NCBI GenBank assembly: GCA_029781975.1
Contig: JAKOVQ010000017.1
Location: 318,074 to 382,073 of the forward strand
From: Acidobacteriota bacterium
GTDB taxonomy: Bacteria > Acidobacteriota > Thermoanaerobaculia > UBA5066
Length of the DNA stretch: 64,000 nucleotides
Reading direction: 5' to 3'
Part shown: positions 1-7,717 of the stretch, in pieces
How positions within the stretch are numbered: the first letter of the stretch is position 1
How the letters are laid out: each line of letters starts with the position of its first letter
The notes under the pieces: model-generated
Told to the model about the DNA's origin: nothing
What the model saw: only the letters and a program-made list of their open reading frames with translations
The model's database searches: none
Program-made: the position numbers and the translations under genes

Positions 1-83
1 GCGACTCCCGGGCTCCGGGACGACGCGAACCGGCGCGAACCGCCTCGTGCCGAAAGGCGACACGGGCGGAGAAGGAGACAGCC

Positions 84-719
84 ATGAGACAGATCCGTTT
101 CGGGAAGGCGATGCCGCTCCTCGCGGCGCTGCTCTTGTCGGGACCTCTCTCGGCCAGCCAGGGGCTGCAGCCCGACGCGGGCCTCGAGAGAGACGTGTCC
201 GCGGCGATCCGCAACACGCCCAGGTACGGGCCGTTCGACCTCATCACCTTCAAGGTGTCGGGGCACACCGTGACCCTCGGGGGCGACGTCTACCGCGGCG
301 TCCTGAAGCAGGATGCCGAATCGGCCGTCGAGGCCGTCCCCGGGGTCGACCGGGTGGTCGACGCCATCAAGGTCCTCCCGGTCTCCTTCAACGACGACAG
401 GCTCCGCCGCGAGGTCTTCGTCCGGATCTACCACGACGACTTCCTCTCGAAGTACGGGCCGCCGTACGCCCTGATGGGGCCGGGCGCCTGGGAGAGGTGG
501 CACGCTTCGTGGGCCCTCGGCCCCGACCTGGCCCTCGGCCTCGAGCCGGTCGGGAACTACGCCATCCACGTCGTCGTCGACCACGGACGGGTCACCCTCG
601 TCGGGAACGTCGACAACGCCGTCGACCGCGACAAGGCCGCCTTCGACGCCAGGTCGGTCCTCGGGGTGAGGGAGGTGGTCAACCGGATCCAGGTCCGCGG
701 CACGGGAGCCGCCGCGTAA
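84..719 (+). CDS. Secreted protein with two BON domains
   Basis: The 211-residue product has an N-terminal signal peptide (about residues 1-25, hydrophobic LLAALLLSGPLSASQ) followed by two BON-type domains. The first (about 33-95) carries the usual G-H-x-V-x-L-x-G-x-V core (GHTVTLGGDVYRG) and the second (about 135-205) repeats it as GRVTLVGNVDNAVDRDKA. BON domains generally bind lipid or phospholipid surfaces, as in OsmY and DolP, so a periplasmic envelope-associated role is likely. The ATG has a clear ribosome site (GAAGGAGA) a few bases upstream. It stands alone, before a molybdenum hydroxylase transcribed the same way about 140 bp later. The domain call is firm; the physiological role is inferred. 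Confidence 0.85.
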   Translation: MRQIRFGKAMPLLAALLLSGPLSASQGLQPDAGLERDVSAAIRNTPRYGPFDLITFKVSGHTVTLGGDVYRGVLKQDAESAVEAVPGVDRVVDAIKVLPVSFNDDRLRREVFVRIYHDDFLSKYGPPYALMGPGAWERWHASWALGPDLALGLEPVGNYAIHVVVDHGRVTLVGNVDNAVDRDKAAFDARSVLGVREVVNRIQVRGTGAAA

Positions 720-763
720 GCCGAGGGGCGCGCTTTTCGGGTCCCCCACCCCCGGTTCCTCGC

Positions 764-769
764 TAAGAT
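764..769 (+). promoter_or_regulatory. Candidate -10 element of the molybdenum hydroxylase operon
   Basis: TAAGAT lies in the gap between the BON gene and the hydroxylase small subunit and resembles the TAGACT/TAAACT hexamers found before other genes in this window. A perfect 9-bp hairpin (CGGCCGCGA, 782-790, with its complement at 794-802) follows in the presumed leader. No convincing -35 box is visible. Confidence 0.35.
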
Positions 770-858
770 CCCGGAACGGTACGGCCGCGAGCGTCGCGGC
801 CGCAGCCGTGCGTGCGGTCCTGGCGGCTCCGGCCGCCGCGAAAAGAGCGAGGCTTCCG

Positions 859-1323
859 ATGGGCGAGTCCATCTCGTTCCGGCTGAACGGGAAGCCCGTC
901 CAGCTCGACGTCGACGGCGACCGGACGCTCCTCTGGGTGCTCCGGACCGACCTCGGGCTGACGGGGACGAAGTACGGGTGCGGCGAGAGCTACTGCGGCG
1001 CCTGCACCGTCGTCGTGGGGAAAGAGGCCGTCCGGTCGTGCCAGCTGCCGGTCCGGGCCGTGCGCGGCAAGGACGTGACGACCATCGAAGGGCTGGAGCG
1101 GGACGGCAGGCTCCACCCGCTGCAGGAGGCCTTCGCGGACGCCGGCGGCCTGCAGTGCGGCTTCTGCACGCCCGGGATGATCATGGCCGCCTACGCCCTC
1201 CTCCTGAAGACGCCGAAGCCGAGCCGGGACCAGATCCTCGCGCGGATGGAAGGCAACCTCTGCCGCTGCGCCGCCCACCACCGGATCGTGACGGCCATCG
1301 AGCAGGCCTCGGCGAAGGCGTGA
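859..1323 (+). CDS. Molybdenum hydroxylase small subunit, two [2Fe-2S] clusters (IorA-like)
   Basis: The 154-residue product is the electron-transfer subunit of a xanthine dehydrogenase family enzyme. The N-terminal plant-ferredoxin-like cluster motif is visible as CGESYCGACTVVV with a later Cys, and the second all-helical cluster domain has CGFCTPGMIMA and CRCAAH. The ATG at 859 is preferred over an in-frame start at 808 because the protein then begins directly at the beta-grasp fold (ISFRLNGKPVQL). The catalytic subunit starts 8 nt after its stop, so the two form an operon. There is no FAD subunit, as in isoquinoline 1-oxidoreductase and related periplasmic aldehyde oxidoreductases. The substrate is unknown. 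Confidence 0.9.
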   Translation: MGESISFRLNGKPVQLDVDGDRTLLWVLRTDLGLTGTKYGCGESYCGACTVVVGKEAVRSCQLPVRAVRGKDVTTIEGLERDGRLHPLQEAFADAGGLQCGFCTPGMIMAAYALLLKTPKPSRDQILARMEGNLCRCAAHHRIVTAIEQASAKA

Positions 1324-1331
1324 GGCGGGTC

Positions 1332-3512
1332 ATGTCGGACGAACGGGTCCCGATCGCCGCCCCCCCCGCCGCCGCGCCGCTCCCGTCCGGGGGCCGCGCC
1401 CTCCGCCGCCGCGACTTCATCAAGCTCCTCGGCGGCGGGATCATCGTCCTCTTCAACGTCGACCTCCTCGACCTCGCGGCCCAGGAGGTGAGGACCAACG
1501 GCTATCCCGCCGACTTCAACGCCTACCTGAGGATCGGCAACAACGGCCGCGTGACGGTCTACTCCGGGAAGATCGAGATGGGCCAGGGCGTGGTCACGTC
1601 GCTGGCGCAGATGGCGGCCGACGAGCTCGACGTCTCGGTCGAGTCGATCGACATGGTCATGGGCGACACCGACCTCTGCCCGTTCGACCGCGGCACGTAC
1701 GGCTCGATGTCGACCCGCTTCTTCGGGCCCGCCCTGCGGGCCGCCGCGGCCGAGGCGAGGGCCGTCCTCGTCGCGCTCGCCGCGGAGCAGCTGAAGCGGC
1801 CGAAGGAGGCGCTCGCCGTCGAGGCCGGCGTCGTCTTCGTCGCGTCGGATCCGAAGGTGCGCGTGACGTACGGCCAGCTCGCGCAGGGGCAGAAGCTGGT
1901 CCGGACCCTCGACGGCAAGGCGGTCGCCAAGCCGCTCTCCCGGTTCAAGGTGATGGGGAAGCCCCACCGGCGCCTCGACGCGCGGGCGAAGGTGACGGGC
2001 AAGGCCCTCTACGCCGGGGACGTCCGCCTGCCGGGGATGCTCTACGCGAGGCTCCTCCGCCCGCCCGCGCACGGCGCCACGCTGAAGGGCGTCGACACGT
2101 CGGCCGCGGCGAAGGCCCCGGGCGTCGTCGTGGTCAGCCAGGACGGGATGGTCGCCGTCCTCCACGCCGATCCCGAGGCCGCCGAGAGCGCCCTCCGCCT
2201 CGTCAAGGCCGACTGGGAGGTCCCCCCTCCGGCGTTCGACGACGAGACGGTCTTCGCCCACCTCCTCGAGGCGGGAGGCGAGGGGGAGGAGGGCGAGAAG
2301 AGGGGGGACCTCGCGGCCGGCGAGAAGGCCGCGTCCTCGCTCTTCGACGGGACGTACGAGGACGGGTACGGAGCGCACGCCGCCATGGAGACCCACACGG
2401 CCCTCGCGCACCTCGCGAACGGGAAGATGACGGTCTGGTCGTCGACGCAGACGCCGTTCCCCGACCAGCAGGCGATCGCCGCGGCGGTCGGCCTCCCGAA
2501 GGAGCAGGTCCGCGTCGTCACCCCCTTCGTCGGCGGCGGCTTCGGCGGCAAGAGCGGCGCCCGCCACCAGGCGCTCGAGGCGGCCAGGCTCGCGAAGGCG
2601 ACCGGGAGGCCGGTGCAGGTCTGCTTCACCCGCGAGGAGGAGTTCTTCCTCGACACCTTCAGGCCCGCGGCGGTCGTGAAGATCCGGTCGGGCGTCGACG
2701 GGTCCGGGAAGATCTGCCTCTGGGACTACCACGTCTGGGCGGCGGGGTCGCGCAGCGCCGAGCAGTTCTACGACGTCCCGAACAGCGTCATCCGGACCTA
2801 CGGACGCTGGGGAGGCGGCACCCCGAAGATGCACCTCTTCGCCACGGGCCCCTGGCGCGCGCCGGGAGCCAACGTCAACGTCTTCGCCCGCGAGTCGCAG
2901 GTCGACGTCATGGCCGCGAAGCTGAAGGCCGACCCCCTCGAGTTCCGCCTCGCGAACACGTCGGACAAGAGGATGCGGAGCGTCCTCGAGGCGGCCGCGA
3001 AGCGGTTCGGATGGAAGAAGGCCGCCGCCCCCAGCGGGCGCGGCGTCGGGGTGGCGTGCGGCATCGACGCCGGGACCTACGTGGCGCTGATGGCCGAGGT
3101 GAAGGTCGACGCCGCCACCGGGAAGCTCCGGGTGACCCGGATCGTCTGCGCCCAGGAGATGGGGATCGTCATCAACCCCGACGGCGCGACGATGCAGATG
3201 GAAGGCTGCCTGATGATGGGCCTCGGGTACACGCTGTCGGAGGAGGTCCGGTTCCAGGGAGGGAAGATCCTCACGCGGAACTTCGACACGTACGAGATCC
3301 CGCGCTTCTCCGCCATGCCCGCGGTCGAGACCGTCCTCGTGAAGAACGACGAGCTGAGCCCGCAGGGGGGCGGCGAGCCGGCAATCGTCCCGGTCGGGGC
3401 CGTCGTGGCGAACGCCCTCTTCGACCTCACCGGCGCCCGCCTCCACCGGATGCCCTTCACGCCCGCGCGCGTCAGGGAGGCGCTCGCGGCCCTCCGGAAG
3501 GCGTCCTCCTGA
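1332..3512 (+). CDS. Molybdenum hydroxylase large (molybdopterin-binding) subunit, Tat-exported (IorB-like)
   Basis: This 726-residue catalytic subunit belongs to the aldehyde oxidase/xanthine dehydrogenase family. Residues about 25-45 form a twin-arginine signal (RRRDFIKLLGGG then a hydrophobic run), so the folded complex probably works in the periplasm, with the cofactor-loaded small subunit carried along. Molybdopterin motifs include FVGGGFGGKSG, GPWRAPGANVNVF and the C-terminal GGGEPAIVPVG segment that holds the catalytic glutamate. The ATG at 1332 directly follows the small-subunit stop; the open frame upstream of it overlaps the small subunit and is not coding. Electrons probably go to a cytochrome or other periplasmic acceptor because no FAD subunit is present. 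The substrate (aldehyde or N-heterocycle) cannot be read from the sequence. Confidence 0.9.
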   Translation: MSDERVPIAAPPAAAPLPSGGRALRRRDFIKLLGGGIIVLFNVDLLDLAAQEVRTNGYPADFNAYLRIGNNGRVTVYSGKIEMGQGVVTSLAQMAADELDVSVESIDMVMGDTDLCPFDRGTYGSMSTRFFGPALRAAAAEARAVLVALAAEQLKRPKEALAVEAGVVFVASDPKVRVTYGQLAQGQKLVRTLDGKAVAKPLSRFKVMGKPHRRLDARAKVTGKALYAGDVRLPGMLYARLLRPPAHGATLKGVDTSAAAKAPGVVVVSQDGMVAVLHADPEAAESALRLVKADWEVPPPAFDDETVFAHLLEAGGEGEEGEKRGDLAAGEKAASSLFDGTYEDGYGAHAAMETHTALAHLANGKMTVWSSTQTPFPDQQAIAAAVGLPKEQVRVVTPFVGGGFGGKSGARHQALEAARLAKATGRPVQVCFTREEEFFLDTFRPAAVVKIRSGVDGSGKICLWDYHVWAAGSRSAEQFYDVPNSVIRTYGRWGGGTPKMHLFATGPWRAPGANVNVFARESQVDVMAAKLKADPLEFRLANTSDKRMRSVLEAAAKRFGWKKAAAPSGRGVGVACGIDAGTYVALMAEVKVDAATGKLRVTRIVCAQEMGIVINPDGATMQMEGCLMMGLGYTLSEEVRFQGGKILTRNFDTYEIPRFSAMPAVETVLVKNDELSPQGGGEPAIVPVGAVVANALFDLTGARLHRMPFTPARVREALAALRKASS

Positions 3513-3581
3513 CGGCACGACCCCGCGGCCAGCGCGGCCCTCCGCCCCTCCTCGTCCCGGCCTCCACCACGGGCGAGCTCG

Positions 3582-4895
3582 ATGGCTGACCGTCCTCGCC
3601 TCCTCCTCGTCTATCCGTCCACTCACGGCCTGGGGTGGGTCCGGCGGTTCCAGCTCCCCCCCCTCTCCCTCAAGCAGGTGGCCGCCTCGACGCCGGACGA
3701 GTGGGACGTCGTCCTGGCCGACGAGCTCCACGACGAGGTCCCCTTCGACGGTGACTTCGACGTCGTGGGGATCACCTCCATGACCCACCAGGCGGTCCGT
3801 GCGTACGAGGTCGCCGACCGCTTCCGCTCGCGCGGCGTCCCCGTCGTGCTCGGAGGGATGCATCCCACCGTCCTGCCCGACGAGGCGCTCGAGCACGCCG
3901 ATGCGGTCGTCGTCGGCGAGGCCGAACCGGTGTGGGCCCGGCTCCTCGGCGACCTGCGGGAGGGACGGCTCGAACGGGTCTATCGCTCGGTTCCCGAAGG
4001 CCACCGGCTGACGATTCCCTGGTCGCGCCGCGACTTCCTGGCCGGGCGGCGCTACCTCACGACGCAGACGCTCCAGGTCAGCCGCGGCTGTCCCTACGAC
4101 TGCCCGTTCTGCACGGTCACGCCCTACTTCGGCCGCTCGTTCCGGTACCGCGACCCCGAGGACGTCCTGGCCGAGCTCCGCACCTTCGACCGGAAGCTGA
4201 CGGTGATCCTCGACGACAACATCCTGGGCGACCCGGCGCGGGCCAGGCCGATCCTGGAAGGGATGGCGGGGCTCGGCCTCCGCTGGGGCGGCCAGGCGAG
4301 CCTCCGCTTCGCCGAGGACCCCGGGCTCGTCCGCCTGCTCGCCCGGTCCGGATGCATCGGCATCTTCGTCGGTCTCGAGTCCGCGGTCGGCGAGCACGCC
4401 CACCACCCGAAGACCGGGAGCCACACGTCACAGGCCGACCTGATCAAGCGTGTCCGGGACGCCGGCATCGTCGTCGAGGCCTCGATGATCTTCGGCTTCG
4501 ACGACCACGACGAGAGCGTCTTCGAGACGACCGTCCGCTTCCTGGAGAGCTGCGCGCCCAGCCTGCCGACCTTTCACGTCCTCACCCCGTATCCCGGAAC
4601 GGCGCTCTTCCGGCAGTTCCAGGAGGAGGGCCGCCTCCTCCACACGGACTGGAGCCGCTACGACCACGGACACGTCGTCTTCCGGCCCCGGCAGATGACG
4701 CCGGATCGGCTCTACCGAGGCTGGGTCGAGGCGCGGAGGGAGGCGTACCGGTGGCCGTCGATTCTCTCCCGGGTGATGAAGGGACCGGCCCGGCTCGTCA
4801 CCTTCGCTTACAACGCCCTTCGCCGCGGCGGCATCTACGGCTCGGACGGCCACGACCGATCGGACCAGCCCGTCTCCGCGGGGGACGTGCGATAG
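3582..4895 (+). CDS. B12-binding-domain radical SAM protein
   Basis: The 437-residue product has an N-terminal Rossmann-like cobalamin-binding type domain (about 1-140, VVGITSMTHQAVRAYEVADRF and VVLGGMHPTVLPDEAL) followed by a radical SAM core. The [4Fe-4S] motif CxxxCxxC is seen as CPYDCPFC at about residue 170. The usual DxHxxG cobalamin His motif is not obvious, so the N-terminal domain may not bind B12. Such proteins act in methylation, tailoring or hopanoid/lipid modification, but nothing here identifies a substrate. The C-terminal 60 residues (about 375-437) are Arg-rich and resemble the extension of HpnJ/HpnP-like members. It is monocistronic or read through from the upstream hydroxylase. 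Confidence 0.85.
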   Translation: MADRPRLLLVYPSTHGLGWVRRFQLPPLSLKQVAASTPDEWDVVLADELHDEVPFDGDFDVVGITSMTHQAVRAYEVADRFRSRGVPVVLGGMHPTVLPDEALEHADAVVVGEAEPVWARLLGDLREGRLERVYRSVPEGHRLTIPWSRRDFLAGRRYLTTQTLQVSRGCPYDCPFCTVTPYFGRSFRYRDPEDVLAELRTFDRKLTVILDDNILGDPARARPILEGMAGLGLRWGGQASLRFAEDPGLVRLLARSGCIGIFVGLESAVGEHAHHPKTGSHTSQADLIKRVRDAGIVVEASMIFGFDDHDESVFETTVRFLESCAPSLPTFHVLTPYPGTALFRQFQEEGRLLHTDWSRYDHGHVVFRPRQMTPDRLYRGWVEARREAYRWPSILSRVMKGPARLVTFAYNALRRGGIYGSDGHDRSDQPVSAGDVR

Positions 4896-4986
4896 CGGTT
4901 GCGCGGCGGCGCCTCCGACGCGATCCTCGGAGCGTGAAGCCCGCTCCAGCGACAGCCCTCCGCGGACCGTCCGGCCGTCGACCCCG

Positions 4987-6171
4987 ATGAGCCGGCCGCC
5001 TGCGACCCCCGCGCCCTCCAACGACCTCGCCCCCCAGGACGTCGTCCTCCGCTTCCTCGAGAGCACGGGGAAGCCTTCCGAGGCGCGCCTGTACCTCGAC
5101 CTCTTCCGGACCCGGCCCCGGGAGCAGTTCGCCGTCATCGCGATCGACGCCCACGTCATGGCCGACGCGGCCGAGGCCGTCGTTCAGGACCTCCGCTTCC
5201 TCGCGGCGCTCGACCTCTTCCCCACCGTCGTCCTCGGGACGTTCCGGCCCCTCAACGCCGCGCTCCACGCCAGCTACCTCCGCGGGCACCTCGAGGCCGA
5301 CGGCGTCCGGGTCGAGGAGCTGCCGGCGGCGTCGCCCTCCCTGGCCGGCCGCGTCACCGCGTGCGCGGCCGGCGGCCGGATCCCGATCGTCGCCTTCGAG
5401 CCGGCTTCGAACGAGGAGGCAGCCGACAGGCTCGGACGGCTGGGCGGGCTCCTCGAGGAGCTGAAGGCGCGCAAGCTCCTCTTCCTTCACCGGCCCGGCG
5501 GGCTGCGCCAGGGGGGCGCCCTCGTCCCCATCGTCAACCTCACGACCGACCTGCCCGCCCTCCTCGGGAGCCCCGAGCTGTCGCGCAAGGAGGCGCTCAT
5601 CCTCGAGCACGCCCGGAGGATCTGCGACGAGGCCCCTGTCCCCGTCACGGTCGCCGTCACCTCGCCGCTCAACCTCCTCCGCGAGCTCTTCACCGTGAAG
5701 GGGGCCGGGACGCTCCTGCGGCGCGGCGCGCGGATCGTCCGGCACGACGGGTGGGAGGGCGTGGACCTCCCTCGCCTTCGGGAGCTCCTCGACTCCAGCT
5801 TCGGCCGCGCCCCGGCCGACGCCTTCTTCGAGAGGACGCCCGGCCGCGTCTACCTCGAGGAGGGCTACCGCGGCTGCGCGGTCCTCGTGGAGTCGCCCCT
5901 CGGCGCCTACCTGACGAAGTTCGCCGTCTCGGCCGAGGCGCAGGGCGAGGGGATCGCCCGCGACCTCTGGGACGCGCTCTCCGTCGACACGCCCGCCGTC
6001 TTCTGGCGGGCGCGCCGCGCGAACCCGATCAGCGAGTGGTACGCGAAGCTCTGCGACGGCCTGGCGCGCCTGCCGGACTGGACGGTCTACTGGAAGGGCG
6101 TTCCGACCTCGTCGATCCCCTCGGTCGTCGAGTGGTCCGTCTCCCAGCCCGTCGACATCCCGCGGGACTGA
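4987..6171 (+). CDS. N-acetylglutamate synthase-like protein (degenerate amino-acid kinase domain + NAT domain)
   Basis: The 394-residue product matches the layout of the bifunctional N-acetylglutamate synthase/kinase family: an amino-acid kinase fold (about 20-245) followed by a GNAT-type NAT domain (about 255-394). The NAT part is convincing, with LTKFAVSAEAQGEGIARDLW (acetyl-CoA binding QGEG) and FWRARRANPISEWY. In the kinase part the usual Lys-Gly-Gly nucleotide motif near the N-terminus is replaced by VIAIDAHVM, so kinase activity is doubtful, as in animal and fungal synthases. The likely reaction is glutamate plus acetyl-CoA to N-acetylglutamate, the first step of arginine synthesis. 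No other arginine gene is nearby. Confidence 0.75.
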   Translation: MSRPPATPAPSNDLAPQDVVLRFLESTGKPSEARLYLDLFRTRPREQFAVIAIDAHVMADAAEAVVQDLRFLAALDLFPTVVLGTFRPLNAALHASYLRGHLEADGVRVEELPAASPSLAGRVTACAAGGRIPIVAFEPASNEEAADRLGRLGGLLEELKARKLLFLHRPGGLRQGGALVPIVNLTTDLPALLGSPELSRKEALILEHARRICDEAPVPVTVAVTSPLNLLRELFTVKGAGTLLRRGARIVRHDGWEGVDLPRLRELLDSSFGRAPADAFFERTPGRVYLEEGYRGCAVLVESPLGAYLTKFAVSAEAQGEGIARDLWDALSVDTPAVFWRARRANPISEWYAKLCDGLARLPDWTVYWKGVPTSSIPSVVEWSVSQPVDIPRD

Positions 6172-6202
6172 CCCTGGCCCGACGGGGAGGCGGATCGGGA
6201 AA

Positions 6203-6220
6203 CCGCGCTCCTTCGCGCGG
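6203..6220. terminator. Hairpin after the acetylglutamate-synthase-like gene
   Basis: A perfect 6-bp stem (CCGCGC / GCGCGG) with a 6-nt loop lies 31 bp after the stop codon. It has no T-run, so termination is only a possibility. Confidence 0.3.
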
Positions 6221-6262
6221 AGACTCCCCTGCCCGGCGCCGCCCGCGACCTTCCTCACCCCG

Positions 6263-6278
6263 TGGCATGTCTCTTGCG
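6263..6278 (+). promoter_or_regulatory. Sigma-54 (-24/-12) promoter for dodecin
   Basis: TGGCATGTCTCTTGCG matches the sigma-54 consensus TGGCAC-N5-TTGCA with correct GG-to-GC spacing; only the final C of the -24 box and the last base differ. The predicted start site is near 6289, just before an AGGAGG ribosome site and the dodecin ATG at 6306, so position, leader length and gene start agree. Confidence 0.65.
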
Positions 6279-6305
6279 GGACAATCCTTCGTCAGGAGGC
6301 TCGAA

Positions 6306-6539
6306 ATGGCCAAGAACGTCGGGAGCGACTCGGGAAGCTCTGTCGCGAAGGTGTCGGAGATCAGCGCGCGGTCGACGAAGGGGTTCGAGGACGCGATCGA
6401 GACCGGGATCGCGCGCGCCTCGAAGACCCTGCGGAACGTCAGGAGCGCCTGGGTGAAGGAGCAGCACGTCGAGGTGAAGGACGGCAAGGTGGCCAGCTAC
6501 CAGGTCAACATGATGGTGACCTTCACGCTCGACGACTGA
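6306..6539 (+). CDS. Dodecin family flavin-binding protein
   Basis: This 77-residue protein aligns over its whole length with dodecins: KVSEISARSTKGFEDAIETG, then ASKTLRNVRSAWVKEQHVEV, then a VASYQVNMMVTFTLDD strand. Dodecins form hollow dodecamers that store or buffer riboflavin, FMN or FAD, and the conserved Trp (SAWVKE) normally stacks on the isoalloxazine ring. The ATG at 6306 follows AGGAGG (6294-6299) at good spacing; the long open frame running in from upstream is not coding. The N-terminus is about 8 residues longer and Gly/Ser-rich compared with typical dodecins. A sigma-54-type promoter precedes it. Confidence 0.92.
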   Translation: MAKNVGSDSGSSVAKVSEISARSTKGFEDAIETGIARASKTLRNVRSAWVKEQHVEVKDGKVASYQVNMMVTFTLDD

Positions 6540-6569
6540 CGTCCGCCACGCCCCCGGGGGCGGATGCCC

Positions 6570-7481
6570 CTACTTCAGCCGCTCCCTCAGGAACCGGACG
6601 GTGGCCGCCCAGGCCTTCTCCGAGGCCTTCCTGTTGGCGCCGTCCCGGAGCGCCTGCTGACGCAGGAACCCGTGGCCGGCGCCTTCGTAGACGGTCGCGG
6701 TGAAGCTCTTCCCCAGCTTCTTCATCTCCGCCTCGGCCGCCGGGATCGTCGCGTTCACCCGCGCATCGTCACCGCCGTAGAAGCCGGCGACCGGCGCGGC
6801 GATCCGCGCGTAGGCCGCCGGGTCGGCCGGGGCCGAACCGTAGTAGACGACGGCTGCGTCCAGCTTCGGCTGGGCCGCGGCCCACGCGAAGCTCATCGAG
6901 CCGCCCCAGCAGAAGCCGACCCCGGCCACCTTCCCGTTCGCGGCGGGGAGCCCGAGGGCGTACGCTCGGACGGCGTCGAGGCGCGTCGCGACGGCCTCCG
7001 GGGTCAGGTTCCGGATCGTCTTCGTCACCTGGTCGCCGAGCGACTCGGTGCCGCCCCCGTTCGGGCCGAGGCCCGAAAGGAGGTCGGGAGCGAGGGCGAT
7101 GAAGCCGTCCTCGGCCAGCTGGTCCGCGACGGCGCGCGCCCAGTCGGTCAGGCCGAAGATCTCGTGGATGACCACGACCGCCCCGGCCTTGGCGCTCCTC
7201 TCCGGGTAGACCACCCAGGTGACGAGCTTCCCCCCGTCCGGGAGCTTCAGGTCGACCCACTCCCCGTGTCGCGGCGACCGCGCGAGGGCCGCCTTCGCGC
7301 CCTCCGCGTCGGGCGGGATCGCCTCGTTCGGCGCGAGCGGAGGAGCGGACGCGGCCGTGGCCGGCGTCGCGGTAGCCGCCTCCGCCGCGTGCGCCGCGTG
7401 AGGGTCGGCCTGGGCGAGGGCGATCGGGGCCGCGAGGAAAGCGATCGACAGGAGAGACGTCGCGAGGGCTCTCGGGCGCAT
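6570..7481 (-). CDS. Secreted dienelactone hydrolase family protein
   Basis: The 303-residue alpha/beta hydrolase has a signal peptide (residues 1-24, ending ALAQA), a low-complexity Ala/Pro linker (about 25-55) and then the dienelactone hydrolase fold. The nucleophile elbow GFCWGG supplies the catalytic Cys, YGGDDARV probably the Asp, and GAGHGFL the His. VVVIHEIFGL is the oxyanion region typical of the family. The internal Met start at 7481 is chosen because it opens the signal peptide and follows AAGGAGG; the frame further upstream is not coding. Family members hydrolyse dienelactone or unrelated esters, so the substrate is open. The -10 hexamer TAGACT lies at 7513-7508. Confidence 0.88.
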   Translation of the reverse strand: MRPRALATSLLSIAFLAAPIALAQADPHAAHAAEAATATPATAASAPPLAPNEAIPPDAEGAKAALARSPRHGEWVDLKLPDGGKLVTWVVYPERSAKAGAVVVIHEIFGLTDWARAVADQLAEDGFIALAPDLLSGLGPNGGGTESLGDQVTKTIRNLTPEAVATRLDAVRAYALGLPAANGKVAGVGFCWGGSMSFAWAAAQPKLDAAVVYYGSAPADPAAYARIAAPVAGFYGGDDARVNATIPAAEAEMKKLGKSFTATVYEGAGHGFLRQQALRDGANRKASEKAWAATVRFLRERLK

Positions 7482-7507
7482 GGCAGCTTCCTCCTTCGGA
7501 CGGAGGG

Positions 7508-7513
7508 AGTCTA
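7508..7513 (-). promoter_or_regulatory. -10 element TAGACT for the dienelactone hydrolase gene
   Basis: TAGACT on the minus strand ends 26 nt before the start codon. This predicts a leader of about 20 nt that contains the ribosome site. The same hexamer is found at matching positions before three other genes in the window. Confidence 0.5.
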
Positions 7514-7560
7514 GAGCGGGGGCCTCGTGACCTCGCCTCCGGAGAGGACGCCGCCCGAGA

Positions 7561-7593
7561 AAAAAGGAGGCGGCGCGTTTCCGCACCGCCTCT
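7561..7593 (-). terminator. Rho-independent terminator after the DUF2383 gene
   Basis: Read on the minus strand, an 11-bp stem (GAGGCGGTGCG / CGCGCCGCCTC, one G-T pair) closed by a GAAA tetraloop is followed by CTTTTTTC. It lies about 125 nt after the DUF2383 stop and upstream of the dienelactone hydrolase promoter, so it separates the two transcripts. Confidence 0.85.
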
Positions 7594-7717
7594 CGTGGGG
7601 GGTAAAAGGGGGAACGGCCTCAGGCGTCCTTGCCGGTCGTCGGACCCCGACTCCGGGTTCGCGGGCGAGATCCTGTGCACGCCGGTCGGCTCGAGGGCTC
7701 GTGCTGGGTTTGAGCCG

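Noticed and set aside
24-42. CGCGAACCG direct repeat upstream of the BON gene
   Set aside because: Two short copies at the edge of the window without further context; could be chance in GC-rich DNA.
1191-4424. Long minus-strand open frame opposite the molybdenum hydroxylase
   Set aside because: Its Arg/Asp/Gly-rich translation has no domain and mirrors a clear coding strand; long antisense frames are expected at this G+C content.
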